From Sialis fuliginosa (lineage: Eukaryota > Arthropoda > Insecta > Megaloptera > Sialidae): a stretch of DNA of 64,000 bases. Below the pieces are notes generated by a model. It had not been told where the DNA came from, ran no database searches, and saw nothing but the letters and a program-made list of their open reading frames with translations. Location: the NCBI GenBank assembly GCA_961205875.1, contig OY540820.1, positions 2,976,001 through 3,040,000 on the forward strand, written 5' to 3'. Made by a program: the position numbers and the translations under genes. The stretch's first letter is position 1; the number at the start of each line of letters is the position of its first letter. This document shows positions 12,701-27,700 of the stretch, piece after piece.

Positions 12701-15700
12701 ATTTATTTCGATAAAGATTAATGTTTTGCAGGTCATAAGTCCACGTAAATAAAATATTTTAAATTTTCTTTGTAACATAAAAGCAGTCATTGTGGCTTAA
12801 ATATAAAAGTTAGACATATGGTGTCGCTGAGTTTATTGTAGATCTTTTGATTCTACATAATTCTTGAATACATTATTTTGTTCAATATTGAAAGTATTAC
12901 AATATTAAAGTATTACAAAATAGCGTGCCGACGCGACGGTAAAATTTTTTCCGACTTGATTTACTATTATCGTCACTGCTTAGTTGTTATGTTACCTAAC
13001 GTAACAAAATATAGCCTATAATCTAGCCAGAGAATGTACCTATGAATTAAAAAAGAAACCAAGTAAATCTGATAAGTGGTTCTCGAATGATAAGCGTACT
13101 AACGGACAGACAGACAGACAGAGTTAGACATTTTATTGCATTTTAGGAGACTTACCTAAAGACACCCCACTTATTGAGATAAGGGAGAAAACAAAATTTG
13201 AGTAGATTTTTCAGTTTACAGGACGGGGTTAAAAGCTACATTCTGGAATTTTTTTGATAGTTTATAACAGTAGAGGGTGGGAAGATCTAATAACGACTTT
13301 GAACGCAGATATATCGTGACTGAAAGGTTAAAATCTAAAGGTCCTAAGATATTTTTTATTGCATTTATAAGTTACTAGCTGGGCCCGCGCGGCTTCGCCC
13401 GCTTGCACTACGGAATTATTGTTATTTTTGAAAAATATAGTTGAATTAAATACAAACACGATTAATTATTATCGTAATATTAACTAATCAAAACCTAACG
13501 TACCTAAAAAAAAAACAAATCAGAACAAAAATTACAAATAATTTTTGTTCTGTTTAAAAAAAGTTAATAATTGAAAACAAAATAAACAACTGCCGGCCGA
13601 GCGCTGAATCATCCCTCTCCCCGCGACATTTCATCATAGTTCGCACGAATTGCCGCGAATAATATGTTATTGTATTTATATTTCACGATATTTCCTAAAC
13701 CAAAAGACCAAATTGGATGCTGTAAAGGGCAAATTATATCTACATTAAGTACTTATGACGATTAAATCATTTATTTCGATAAGGATTAATGTTTTGCATG
13801 TCATAAGTCCATGTAAATAGAACCCAAATATTTTATGTTTTCTTTGTAATATAAAATCAGTCATTGTGGCTTAAATATAAAAGTTAGACATATGGTGTCG
13901 CTGACTTTATTGTAGAACTTTTGATTCCACACAATTCTTTAATTCAGTATTTTGTTCAATATTGAACGGTTTAGGCAGCGTATTACAAAACAGCGCGCCG
14001 ACGGCAAATTTTTTTCCGACTTAAATCAAGTCGGAAAAAAATTTGCCGTCGGCGCGCTGTTTTGTTAAGCAGATAATAGTAAATCGCACTATTATCTGCT
14101 TAGTTGTTATGTTACCTAACGTAACAAAATATAGCCTATAACCTGGCCAGAGAATGTACATATGAATTCAAAAAGAAGCCACGTAAATCGGATAAGTGGT
14201 TTTCGAGTGATAAGCGCACTAACGGGCGGACAGACAGACAGAAAGAGAGACGTTGAGCTTTATATATATATTAAGGAAGAAAATGTGAGTATACTTTTCA
14301 GTATATGGGAAGGGGTTTCAAAAAAAATAATTAAAAAAAATCTCATGTTTTTGGGTTATCAATCTACGTCTGTATACCAAATTTCATCTTAATAGATATA
14401 AAATTTATATAGACAGACAGACAGACGGACGGACAGAATCTTAAAAAACTGAAAATTATATAAATTAAATATCGGACTAAAAATAAGGAAAATGTAAATA
14501 CGATATAATATGAATTTAATTATTTAAAAGATTAGCAACAAAAATTAACGAATTAAGATCAGTATTAATCAGAAATATATAAATATTATCATATATTAAT
14601 CTACTAATAATTGTTGTAATGAAATCAAATATATTTTAATTGTTTACTATAAATGACAACAATAAACATAAGAACGAATTCCATACATATACAAATTAAA
14701 CTGACGTGACGTATAATTCCATATTTTTCACCCGCACCAACCCCGCTTTCTTCTCTAATATTTATTTTATTTTGCTTTATGCCACCTTTATGCTTACTTA
14801 CAATAGACAATAACTGCTCTATGTTCATACCATAGATAAAATAAAATATTGAGAATGCTGACCATAGATGGAATTATATTTCAAGACGTGTCGCCACCTA
14901 GGTATTTTTTTTGTAATCATATTCATAGATTGGAACCCTGTGTGGCGCCATCTAGTATTCTGTATATTTGAAACTCATGATGGGACATATTAGTAGATTA
15001 ATATATGATAGTATGTAAATGCTAATACGCGTTTGAATACATTTAACTGTTTTACGGCGTGATTTGATGACAATCGGCCAATAGGTGTCAAAAAGGTAGA
15101 CATTTAAACCAATTATTAGTATAATTTATGTATTAATTATTATATTATCATAACAACTGCTCTACATTGTTTCAAATTTGACGATTTTTTCTTTTATATC
15201 TTTTGTGTGGTAGTACTTATATCATTTTGTAATCATTAGCAAGTATCTATCACTGCGTGCTCATTACTGGTTTTACCTTTGCCATTACTGGAAAAAAACA
15301 TGAACAAAATAAATGGCTATAATTTAAAAAATGGTAATTACATTGATTAAATAAAGAGTAACTTGATTTATTAGTAACGTGAGTTCATAAGAATTACAAA
15401 AACCAAGCCCATTAATTCAAATTGCTCTTATAGTGGTCATAACTAGTGCCTTTACCTTACCTATAAATAGAAATTCGCCACAAACATGCTTTTTCACCAC
15501 ATGTGTTTATCGGCGATGAGGTTTGACACGGTTGCATTAAACAATTCATTTTTCAATAACCAGAGCGTTGTTCCGCTATATTACGTCCCATTCGCAGCAT
15601 ATATTGCCTGTTAAATAATAAAAAGTCACATTAAACGCTAACACAACAAGTCAGTTTTGTTGTGTTTTTTTACCGCTTGTTCTTGAGTTAGTTCTCCGTG

Positions 15701-18700
15701 AATACGTGCATTAACTCGTGCTGGTTGCTGCTACGACAATACTGCTAATGATTGTTCGTAAGTTCTTTGTACAGTGGGTTTGAAAACAATTCGAGGTCGT
15801 CGGTCAAACAATGTATATGTTATTCAGAAGGTTGGATTTTAACACTTTGATGACCTTATTTTTTGTTTAATATGTTTAATAGAAGGCATTTTGTAATCGC
15901 AGGGGTCAAAACTGGTCAGTAAAATCAGTAAAAGTCAGTTTTTTCATACCCGGTCAGTTAAAGTCAGTTTTTTGGAAGAATGGTCAGTTTTTTGGGTTTG
16001 GTACTCAAAGTTTTCAAATCGGAGCCCTATTTATCGTGAAAAAACTCACTATTTGACTTCAAAACGACACAATTACCGTGAAAAATACATTCAAATTATA
16101 AATAATGTTCTATTTTGTATTATTTGTGTTGTTCATTACCAACTTTTAGAAAATATTTTATGACATAATTGTAACGTATGTATACGTGAACATATAAACA
16201 ACATAATCTCACCCTAGCACTGGTTATGCCAAGTTTGGTGAGAATAATTACATATGTAGTATATGTAAGTAATAATATGTATACAATAATTATGTAAATG
16301 GTTGATATTTATGTAGTACAAAAATGCCAAAATAAACTTATAATCCAGGAAAATAAGGCGAAAAAACAACTGCTGTTAAAAAAAAAATCCAAATGAATTT
16401 TTCTCACATACAAAAAGTCCTGTACACAATTTCCGTAGGACCAATATTTCTCGAGATATACGACTGAGAAAAGTTAAGCTTTGTGATACATTTGATTCGA
16501 CTCCACCATCTTTACAATACAATGCAAGGCACGTTTTGTTTTATATCAGTTTAGATAGTCAGTAAAAGTCAGTATTTTTAGATTTCTGTGTCAGTAAAAT
16601 CAGTATTTTTGAACACTGAACTTGTTTCGACCCCTGTAATCGGCTACAATCTATTATACAGCCTGACGAACGTCAATCATTAATATTTTCATCCTACTTT
16701 TTTTAAATTTAAAAAATGCACTGATTTCACCTTCAGAAAATCTGGTTATCTATATTACAACTCAGAGTTCATTGCTCTGGGTAATATTAATATTTTGAAA
16801 ATAATTAAATACTTTTAAGTGAAATTCAATTTCTTATGAAATCAGAAAATAAAAAATTCAATTTTCTCAGAATTGTTATCAAAATTATTGATTTAATGTA
16901 TTTTATTAGCGACCTTAGTGTTAGGTTATTGTGGGAGCAAGTTTAAATCAAACTACTCTGTACGAATGGTACAATGCAAGTCCTCGTTTATTAATGTTCC
17001 TGACGTTGGTTACATTAGTGAGTAACATCAACACATGAAAAACCCTATACTATATTTCAGGTGGTTTATTAAAAATGTCCGTTTACTTGAATTTCCGCAA
17101 ATAAATGATATTCGGTGTTAGGCATATGTTTATACACATGTATGTTAAATCATTTAAAATAGAATACCATCAGGGGTTATTTTAAGAACATTTTTCAACT
17201 GCTAATACCTTTTTTTTTGCTCTACACTTTGTGTATATTTTTCTCTTACAAAGTATAGTGACTTTTTTGCTTTACACTTACATTTTTTATATTTTTCTTT
17301 CTACTTGCAATTTTTCAACTACACAAATTAGTTTTTACAACTGCAGTTTTAATTTTTGGAACTGCAGAAACAAGCTACAACTACACACTAAAGTAACTCT
17401 TGAATACCATTTCATGAATTTTTTATTTTCTATACCAAATTAACCCATTAACGCCCGCCGTACACACTTGTGTACACTTTATTTTATAATTCGTGTTGCT
17501 TTCTATGGATATTAATCCAAAATATTTCCTTAAAAATTTAATTTAATTGCTGCGAATTATTTGTATATGAATAGAGGTATGTGATATGCTAATATATTTT
17601 ATCCAACTGAAGCATCTGATTTCGAATTTTATTTAAATCTTATGAAATAACATAAATATACATATAACTTGATTTTTAAATGTAATTTATTTAAAAAAAA
17701 ATAATCGATATCAGAAAAGCAGTCTCACACAAAATAGGCTTCATATCTGCCAAATTTACTCGCACGAATGCACACCGTTATTTTTTTTTTTCTAAATATA
17801 AAATAAATCTTTTTGTTGTAATATTTAATTAAATATACTCGTATTGTATGTGTATTTAATTTCATTTAAAAAGTCTTCTGCATGTTTTTGTTTTCTTTTG
17901 GGCGTTATTTGAAAACAAATAAACTATCTTCGTAACTGCTTTTGTACCAAAATTTTAAATTTTGTCAACTTGAAATCATAAATTCGGGTAGTTTGTGAAA
18001 GTAATTTAAAAAATTTACAATAAAAATATGTTTTCGCGTACATACATTCCACCTGTGCCGAACACGAATTACATGTCAAAAGCTATATAATTAATTGGAC
18101 AGTAATTCCTATCGGTCTGCATGCAGGCAAGCAGGTAGAGAGTTTTTCCTTGGAGCAGCTGGCGGTAGCTAGCAGCAGGTTTAGTTGTTTTATATTCAGC
18201 CGGTGTCGCCGGACACGTTGCTAGTTCGCGCCGCGGTTGGCGCTGGCATCGCGCCATTCACGGGTCTAACCTAAATAACGCACTATGCGGACATGAGTGT
18301 CTTGTTAATGAGAAACGGTTACGTTGAGGGTTGTTGAAATAAGGTGACCGGCTTTTAATTTTCAAAGTTTATAGGTTAAAGAAAATATTCGAATGAGTCA
18401 TAAATCAGAAATGTAAAATATGGATGTTTATTGTTTATAATAAAAATAAAAAATAATTTTTCGAAAAAATAAATAAAAATGAGGATGAACTTTTTTGTCT
18501 GAAATCCTCAAATCAAGGTGATGATTTTGTGCCTTAGCTGATCGTGGGGCGATGATACTCTCTATTTTTGGCATGAAATATTAACGCTAACAAATAAAAT
18601 GTAAATGCTTCAATTAAAGATAATTTTTAAATTAAGGGTCGACCGGTGTTTGTTGAGGAAGTATCAGTCACAGAAATACGAACTCGCTATGAGCATAGAG

Positions 18701-21700
18701 CGATAGAATAGTGTCTGCAGTATCTTATCTTCAATGCTGAAGCTAATTTATATTAAATAAAAAACGTGGACTCGATCTCCGCCACAATGAATTATTTTTA
18801 AAAATTAATAAGGCGTAGAATGAGTTTATAAACTATGTATGTTTATAAAACAGACTGATGCCAACCTAAAATTAATATTTTGTGAGTCTAAAAATCAAAT
18901 GTTATAAAATTTATAAAATAAATCTTCATAAGTAAATATCGTTTGCCAACGTTTTTTATATTTAATTGCAGTGAATTAAAATGTATATTATTTTATCTGT
19001 TCATACCTAGAAATAAAGTATCGGACATTTTTCTTTTATTAGAAAAAATAAATTAAAGATGTTAGTCATACTATAACTCAGGGGTGGCCAAACGTGGCGC
19101 ATTGAATGATTACAAGTGGGGCATTGGATCCTTGCGCCACTTATTCTTTTGAAGTAAACGCCAGAACTGAATTCATCTTCATATAATATGGTTCATATTT
19201 TCAACACAAAAGTATTTTCAGATCAATTTAGCCTTTTTTACAGCCTTCTTACTAATAGGGTTGCCAAAATATCTCTTTTAAAGAGAACATGTTCTCTTTT
19301 TGAACTTAGATCTTTTTTTTCTTTTTTTATATTGAAATGTTCTCTTTTGTCCTCTTTTTTAATGAAGCATATTTTGACTTACGATAGTCCTGGTTTTTAT
19401 ATTCGTGTTTATAAATACGTAAATCCTATAAAACGGAGCCCACCATTTCAATTTGTGAGTGGCAATATTTTAACTAAAAAGGACTTAAAAACGGCATTCA
19501 ATTTTTATTTATAAAAAATCATTGATTAAAATTAAAAATTCTAAATGAAAGACCAAGACACCCGAACACTTCAATAATATTTATTGAATGACTTAAAAAA
19601 CATACTGAAAAAATTCTTTCTTAGGGGATCCGCTAACAGGTTCTAGTATAGGATGTGGAAGCCCTGATTCCAAATATACCTATGGGCTAGATTTTAGGGG
19701 CTGTTTTATGCTACTGCCGACAGTGAATAAATATTAAACTATTTTTAGTTTTAACGTATGTAAAAATATAATTATAACAAAAGTTACGTATTAAAATAAT
19801 TAATACAAAATAAAAGTCCTCTTTTTTTTAAATGGAATAGTTCTATTTTTACATCTTGAGTTTCTGGCAACCCTACTTACTAATCAGTTCGTCCTACAGT
19901 TTCCTAGCTAACTATTATTTCCAAGCCATACTTACAGTTTGGCAGAGCAAGAGCATTGAACAGATGAGAATTCAAAAAATACTGTGAATTGTTAGATTTG
20001 AAATGAGAGAAAATTTGCAAAAAGTTATAACTATGAACGTAAAAAGGTAGAAAAAGTGCTTGAGTTACATGGCCCATCTGAACTCGTCTCCGTAAAAATT
20101 GACGCATGATATGCAAAAGGTTGGCCACCCCTGCTATTACTGAACGCACAAAACGTTGCGATAGCGCATGTTTACGAAACGCTATGTGATTATTGTTTAT
20201 TTATAAACAGTGCTATGCCTTATAGCACGTGGTCGATGCGATTGCAACACAACAGTTCTGCAAAATTTAGTTACGTTATTAATTTATACCAGCAGTAACC
20301 AAATACTTTCAATCAATATATAGAACCACTCTAAAAATGTAGTGGCACCAATCTTGGCAAGAACCCTAGTAATGGCAAATTTTTAATTAAATGTACTGAA
20401 TTAGAAATATGTGTTGATATTTGATTACTTCCATTTCTCAATATTAATCTATATACATTTAACTGTCTTACAGCGTGATTTGATGACAATCGGTCAATAG
20501 GTGTCAAAATGGTGGACATTTAAACTAATTATTAGTATAATTTATTTATTAATTATTATATTATCATAGCAACTGCTTTACATTGTTTCAAATGTGACGA
20601 TTCTTTCTTTTATATCATTTATGTCGTAGTACTTATCATTTTGTAATCATTAGCAAGTGTCCGTCACTGCGTGCTCATTACTGGTTTTACCTTTGCCATT
20701 ACTGGAGAAAAAACACAAAAACACAAACAAACTATATTTGATGACTTTGTTAATTAAATTGATTTATTAAAGAGTTACTTGTGTTATTAGTAACATGAGT
20801 TCATGAGATTTACAAAAATCAAGCCCATTAATAAAAAAAACTTGCTCTTATAGCGGCGATAACAGATGCATTTACCTTATCGTTTTTGATACTTTTATGT
20901 AAAAAAATTTGCTCTAGAGCAAAAGCTAAGTTTTACTATACCCATTCATTAGATTCGCAGTGAGCTGTCATTTATATTTAAATCCTGCAGATAAAGTTAG
21001 TTTAGCTTTTGCTCGAGATCAAATTCTTTATAATAGCGAAAATTTGTAAATAATCGTTTTTGTATTATTTTCAGTTTCATTATTGTATCATTTGACATTT
21101 ATTTGTTTTTTGCAGTTTGCAGTATAAGTACTTTTTTGAAACTACTTATTTATAAGTATTATTTTATTCATCCTTACATACAAATTTATTATTATTTTAT
21201 ACACATTATTAACGTTTAGTGCATAAATGTGAATATTTAGGCAGTCATGCTATATGAATATTTAGTGTAATATTTTGATTACCTTTAAACGACGCCCCTG
21301 CTTCATTACGTCACATATCTGAAACTAAACGTGAGTCCATAGCGCATGCGCAGCGTTTGTGACCTGTTGAGCGGCGGCAAGGTCGTCGTGTTATATGTAT
21401 GTGTGTTTACAACTGCTGAGTGTATATTGCGCAGACACCTGTGTTGAGATGAAAAAAATATCATATGGATTCTTCATTCGTGTTTATTTTTATGAGATAT
21501 TCAGTGGGAGTTAATGTTCAATATTCGTAATTTAATTTATAATACACTATACACATATAGGTTACCAGATTTTAGTTTTTGTAAACCCTGACATGCAAAC
21601 GAAGAACCTTTTTTTTTTAAATTTAATCCTTTTTATTTTAATCATTTTTGTCACTTTTGCGCCACCTGCTATTTTTTGACGATTTTTATTTTTTAGTCGT

Positions 21701-24700
21701 CATCATTATTATAAAACCCGGAGAAATTATACCGAAACCCGAAGCCCGGAGAAACAGTATACAAACCCTGAGACTCCGGGTGAAAACCTGAGACCTGGTC
21801 ACCCTATATATACAGCAATGTCCTAACTCGGATTCAATACATTAGCAATTCAAAGCGAGCTTTAATTCTACATCATACGGGATTTAGTAACTAATCCCAT
21901 GAGTTAAATAACACAGACCGACAAAAAAATACTTTTGTATTGGTGTCTCTACTTCAATAAGTGATTGCGGAGGCTTTTGGCGTGCTGAAACCAAATTCGT
22001 CACCCGAATTGCTCTATCACGTCAGGTTTTTGATATAATCTAACCTAAAAGTGTCAAATCGACTATTTTGGAACTGTTTAAGAAATCGTGTGTAAGGGGG
22101 ATGGTGACACCCCAAAATATTTCTTTTTTCAAGATATCTCAAGAACGACACATGTTACGAGAAAATTTTATAGAATATTTTTTGTAGAGCATTAAATTTC
22201 CTATAATATGGTTCTACTACGTTTGTTGTAAAATATTCCCTTACAAAGATTTATTTAAAATATGTCATTTTGACGTTTTAAATGTCATTTTGGCGTTTTA
22301 AATGTCACTTTGACGTTTTAAATGTCATTTTGGCGTTTTTAATGTCACTTTGACGTTTTAAATGTCATTTTGACATTTGCATAAATTTAGATTTAGATTG
22401 AAATTGTCAAAAAATTAAAAATATATGAAAAAATATAAAGTTTTCTTCCATTTGTTACAATAAATGAAATATTGAACTTTGACACAGTCTTGGGACATCC
22501 TGTAGATAGATATTTAATAAAATGAATTTTAAATAAAAGTGTGCGTACAAATAGATTGTTTTTAACGTATGGTATTATATTAAATATTTATTCAAAATGT
22601 ACGTACATTATAAGATGACGTATATTTCCGTGTTGATATTTATATGGTTTATAATTTTAAAGTATGTGTATTAACAACATATTTCTTGATAACGCTCTTG
22701 TATACATGTGCGTCGTGTGTCGTATACGATAAAAAACATATCTATGTATATACAATATACACCTAATTCTGTTTTTACACGGTAGATACGTTCCAGAAAA
22801 AACCGTGTAAAAAAAAACCGTGTAAAAAAAGACATGAAGTACATAAATTTTGTTTGGTCGCCAGATGGCGTTTATTTAAGCTACGATTTGTTTTTATACT
22901 TGTTCTTTAAAATTTAAATCAAATGGCTTTTTATAATCGTGCTAAATCGAATCAAATCGTGTAAAAACGGAAAAAAAATTTTTTTTCTAGACCGTGTTAA
23001 ATCAAAACCGTGTAAAAAAAGACCGTGTAAAAACAGAATTGGGTGTACATACATACATATCATTGGGGATCGACATTGAATAAATTGTTCTATCTTTTGG
23101 CAAAAAAAGTCAAATTTTAAAATACCAATCGTTCCGTTTTAAAAAAACATGGCCTACAGAACGTACAACATTTACAGAAGTTTTTTGTGCAGGGTTCTCA
23201 GTATCTTTTTTAGAGTAATTTTGGCACGTTGAATCTGAAAATGGCCGTGGTTTTGGTCAATCAGCTTTCATTACTCGAGATATTGCGAAAAAAACTATTT
23301 TCGCATATATGCAAAAACTAAAAAAATCAAATCGTATAAAAAACAATTTTTTAGAAGCTTTAGATGCTTAATAAACAGAAAAATATATCTTAAACATATT
23401 TTATGAGGATCGTGATAAAAATCACGTCGAGCGATGAAACTTGTTTTTCAGCTAAAATTGCTTGTTTTGCAAAATTCAAAACGTTGTAACTTAAACAATT
23501 TTAATTCAATTTTGATAAATAATATGCCAGTTTATAGCTATTAGTCTCAACTTCAACAGATTAAAATTTAAAAAATATCGGATAAAAATTATGTCCATTT
23601 ATCGTTTAGCACTGAAAAAGCACATTTCAGTGTGACAGATATGACTCACAAGGGAACCGTTTCAAGTGGAATGTTCGGATCAAGTTTAAATTTTGTATAT
23701 AGTTAGAGGGGGTCAGGGTAAGTAAGAAAAAGCTGCGGTAAAACGGTTTAAGGGGGTTAAAAAACACCCCTATGAAAATGTGCAAAATAATCATATATTT
23801 CAAATAACTCTGAAACTAATGAAGATTTAAAAAAAATTATAATACAAAATTATTATGATTTTTTGTGCTCTTTCAAATGACAACAGTAGAAATTCGAAAA
23901 AATGACAACCGTTAACCCCCCACCTCCCACCCACCCCGTTATTTTTTTTATTTTTTTTTTTAAAGTGACCATGAAGTTTTTTTTTGGATGGACTTGTTTT
24001 TGTAATTCTCATGAACTCATGTTACTAATAAAACAAGTCATTCTTTATTTCAATTTAATTACCAAAGTCCGCAAATATAGTTTGTTTTTTAAATTATAGC
24101 ATTTTATTTTGTTTGTTTTTTCTCTAGTAATGGATAAAGTAAAACCAGTAATGCGCACGCAGTGATGTACACTTGCTAGTACACATTTCTAATTCAGTAC
24201 ATTAATTAAAAATTTGCCATTACTGGGATCTTTACCAAGACTGTTGCCAATATCTTATATTGAAAACAAAAGCTGATTGAGCAAAACCATGGTCATTTTT
24301 GGATTCAGTAAGCATAATTACCCTAAAAAAGATACTGAGAACCCTGTATGCGTTTTATTACCAGACATCATTTGGCGCTGCTATTTCATGAACGTTATAC
24401 ATAAAAGGTCAAGTCCGACAAAAATGTGTTCTAATATAAATGAAAACTTAATGTGCTTTTTTTTTGCCGTGGGACATTCTTCTATCTGTAAGTACATACG
24501 TTTTTTTTTAGTTTGCTGTATTATCTGTAAGATATAGTATAAATTCGTATTAAACAATATTTAATAATAACGGTTCTGGCACATACTTACTAACCTACGC
24601 GAAGCTATTTTAGAATTAACTAGTTCACTATTTCTAATGTATTTCTATAATGTTTTCATACGCATTAAATAATATGTATTTCCAATATGTTTTAATATTG

Positions 24701-27700
24701 TATTTTTTTGTATAAATAATATTTATTTTATAATAAAAATTTTTTAAAATATAAAAATAATGTCAATAATAATATGTATTTTAAAAAAAAATTGGCCAGT
24801 AATGGCAAATTTATAATTAAATGTACTGAATTAGAAATATGTGTCGATACTTGATTACTACCATTTTTACTTTCTTATACCATGTATAATTGTATATGAA
24901 ATATACATATTATTATAGTATAAGTAAGTATAGTGAAGCCGATTTTTTTCGAACTCCGGATTTTGATGGAATTATCTATTTTGACCTTCCCCGAATCCAT
25001 TCTGACTATTGTCGCCATGATGTCTGTGTGTCTGTAAGCGCTGTAACTCAAATACGACAAATCGTAGAAGGGTGAAATTTTATATTTAAGATTAATTTTT
25101 GTCTGGGAAGAAAACTTCCTATTTTTGAAAACAATCTTTCAACCGGATACGGATGTTTACCTACGTCGATTTTTGAATTTTTCGAATTACTCTGAAACAG
25201 TGCGAAATAGAGAAAAATGGTCAAGTTAAAAAATGTAGGTAATATCTATATCTATAATTTATGTTCTATTCATTTTTTCGTAAAAACGAATTTTTGAAGA
25301 AAAAAAAATTATTATAATTCAAATGGTTCATAACAGAGGAGAAATATCTGCCATGAGTGTCATGGGACTTTCTTATACGTATTACAGAGATTGAACAGTG
25401 TGTGTGTTTGCCGTAGGTACCATGGGACTTTCTTATACGTAATACTGAGAGTGAACAGTGTAGGTGAATCTAAAATTACATAAAAAAATTCTTTCTGGCT
25501 AAATCATAAATGTTGGGAAAAAAATATATGGGGAATAAATTATAGATAATAACATACTCGACATTTCTTATCTAAAACATTTTTTTCTTATTTCAAAAAT
25601 AATTCAAAAATCCAAAAATTTACAAGAGTAAACATCCGGTTTCAGTTATTACTTTAAAAAAAATCACTTGTTATATAATGGAGAGAATAATATTACCTAT
25701 ATTATTCATTTTGTTCTATCTTGTTAGTTTGTTAGAAATGTTTTAATAAACAAAGAATCACGTATACTATTCACTGTTAGGATTACGTATAAGAAAGTCC
25801 CGTGGTTCCCAAGGCAGATATTTAATATATGTACATTTAACTGTCTTATAGTGTGATTTGATGACAATCGGCCAATAGGTGTTAAAATGGTGGACATTTA
25901 AACTAATTATTAGTATTATTTATTTATTAATTACTAGCTGCTACCCGCGAATTTCGAAACCCCCATCCCCATGATATTTTTTCCGCCGGATCAAAAACTA
26001 ATTACAATCATTCATATGTAAAAGAGTGTGAAATATAATTTTATTCTATATTTTGGTTTTCATTCATTATGCAAAATCGTAAATATCTATAAATTTCCTT
26101 CTGTGGTATTATTCCCGCCGGATCGAATAAAACTAATTACAATCCTTCATATGTAACAGGGGGTGAAATATTTATTACTAAAAATAAATTCTCCATACTA
26201 ATTTTTCAACAATCTCTTAAGGATTCAATTTTCGGGGTACAAAGTAGCATATGTCCTTCCTTGGAATGTAAGCTATCTCACTGCCAAATTTCATCAGGAT
26301 TGGTAAAGCGGTTTAGCCGTGACAGGTAACAAATAGACAGACTGAGATATACTCTTTCGCATTTATAATATAAGTCTGTGCTTTATATATTTACCTATAA
26401 CTTGACCAATTTAAAAGTAATCACGGTCGGACAAAAAACATTATTTAGGGTATTTAATGTTCTATGGATCCCTAGCAGGATTTTATTTTATTCGGTGTAA
26501 AAGGTCTTTGTGGTTGTCGAAAAATATGAATAATTTTACTTAAATTTTTTTTACTCAGTATTTTGAGTGCTTATAATTCAACCTTTTTTCGATATTTCGA
26601 CATTAGATGCAAAGCATTATTTAGGGCACTCTTTTCTCTATTATAACTTAAAATTTCATTTTAAAATTCAATTAAAGACATATTAAACACAGCGGTTGAA
26701 CGGAACTCTACATTTTAGGCGTGGTTTCCAAACTCAACCTCGCTGAATGATTTTTTCACGGGTTCTATTTCAATAACTATTTATGATACATAATTTTTAA
26801 AAACACAATTTTGTTCGAAATTTTATCAGCTTTAAGATTTATAAAACCTATTTTATCCTAAAACTGATAACCTCAGTGTTATTCCCAAACAACTGATTTT
26901 AGACAGCTTTGTAAGCACCGAGAAAGTTATGCACCCCCTTCGAAGGAGGGAAAAGTTATAGTCTATAGGTACATCAAAATCTACCTATTTCTTGAAAAAA
27001 ATTTTTTCTAGCGCCACCCCTATACGAAATTGTTTGACGACTGTACATACTTAATTTTTTAATGAAAATGTATTAATGTTAATCCTAGCAGTTTTATATT
27101 CATTTATTACATCAATGTTGTTGTAGCGTAATTTGATATAATGCTTGTATCTGCGAAATTCCATTATTTTATGGGGATAATGTAACATATGTGCCGACCA
27201 CAATTAATTATTCTTTTGATTACATTTAAAAACTCGTTAAATACAAATTATACTATTTTGTTTGCTTTATTGTATTGTTTAAAACCTACTCTAATACCTG
27301 CTGTTAGCAAATAAAAAAAAAAATCTTTTCACGGTTCTACGAGGTATCTATTTCCAGTTGTCTATGCAATGGATGTTAGTAATTTATATTAGATTCATAG
27401 ACAACAACAATTCAGCACCCTGCGAAAAGATTAGGTTTACATTTACTTTCAAGTAAATACTTTATTTTTTATAATACGTTTGATTATTATATTTATGTTA
27501 ATAAATGATGCTCTCAATCGCTCATTTGACTCTAATACAGCGGTCACCAAACTACGGCCTGCGGGCCGAATCCGACCTTCCAAAATTTTTCATCCGACCC
27601 CTGATTTGTATATATAAATATTTTTTATACATGTAATAAATATTAATTTTATATAAGTAATTTAAGGATTTGATATAAATATGTGTATTTAAAAAATAAA

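Noticed and set aside
19188..19514. 108-codon + strand ORF
   Set aside because: Spans the junction of two nested non-autonomous transposons, so it cannot be an ancestral gene.
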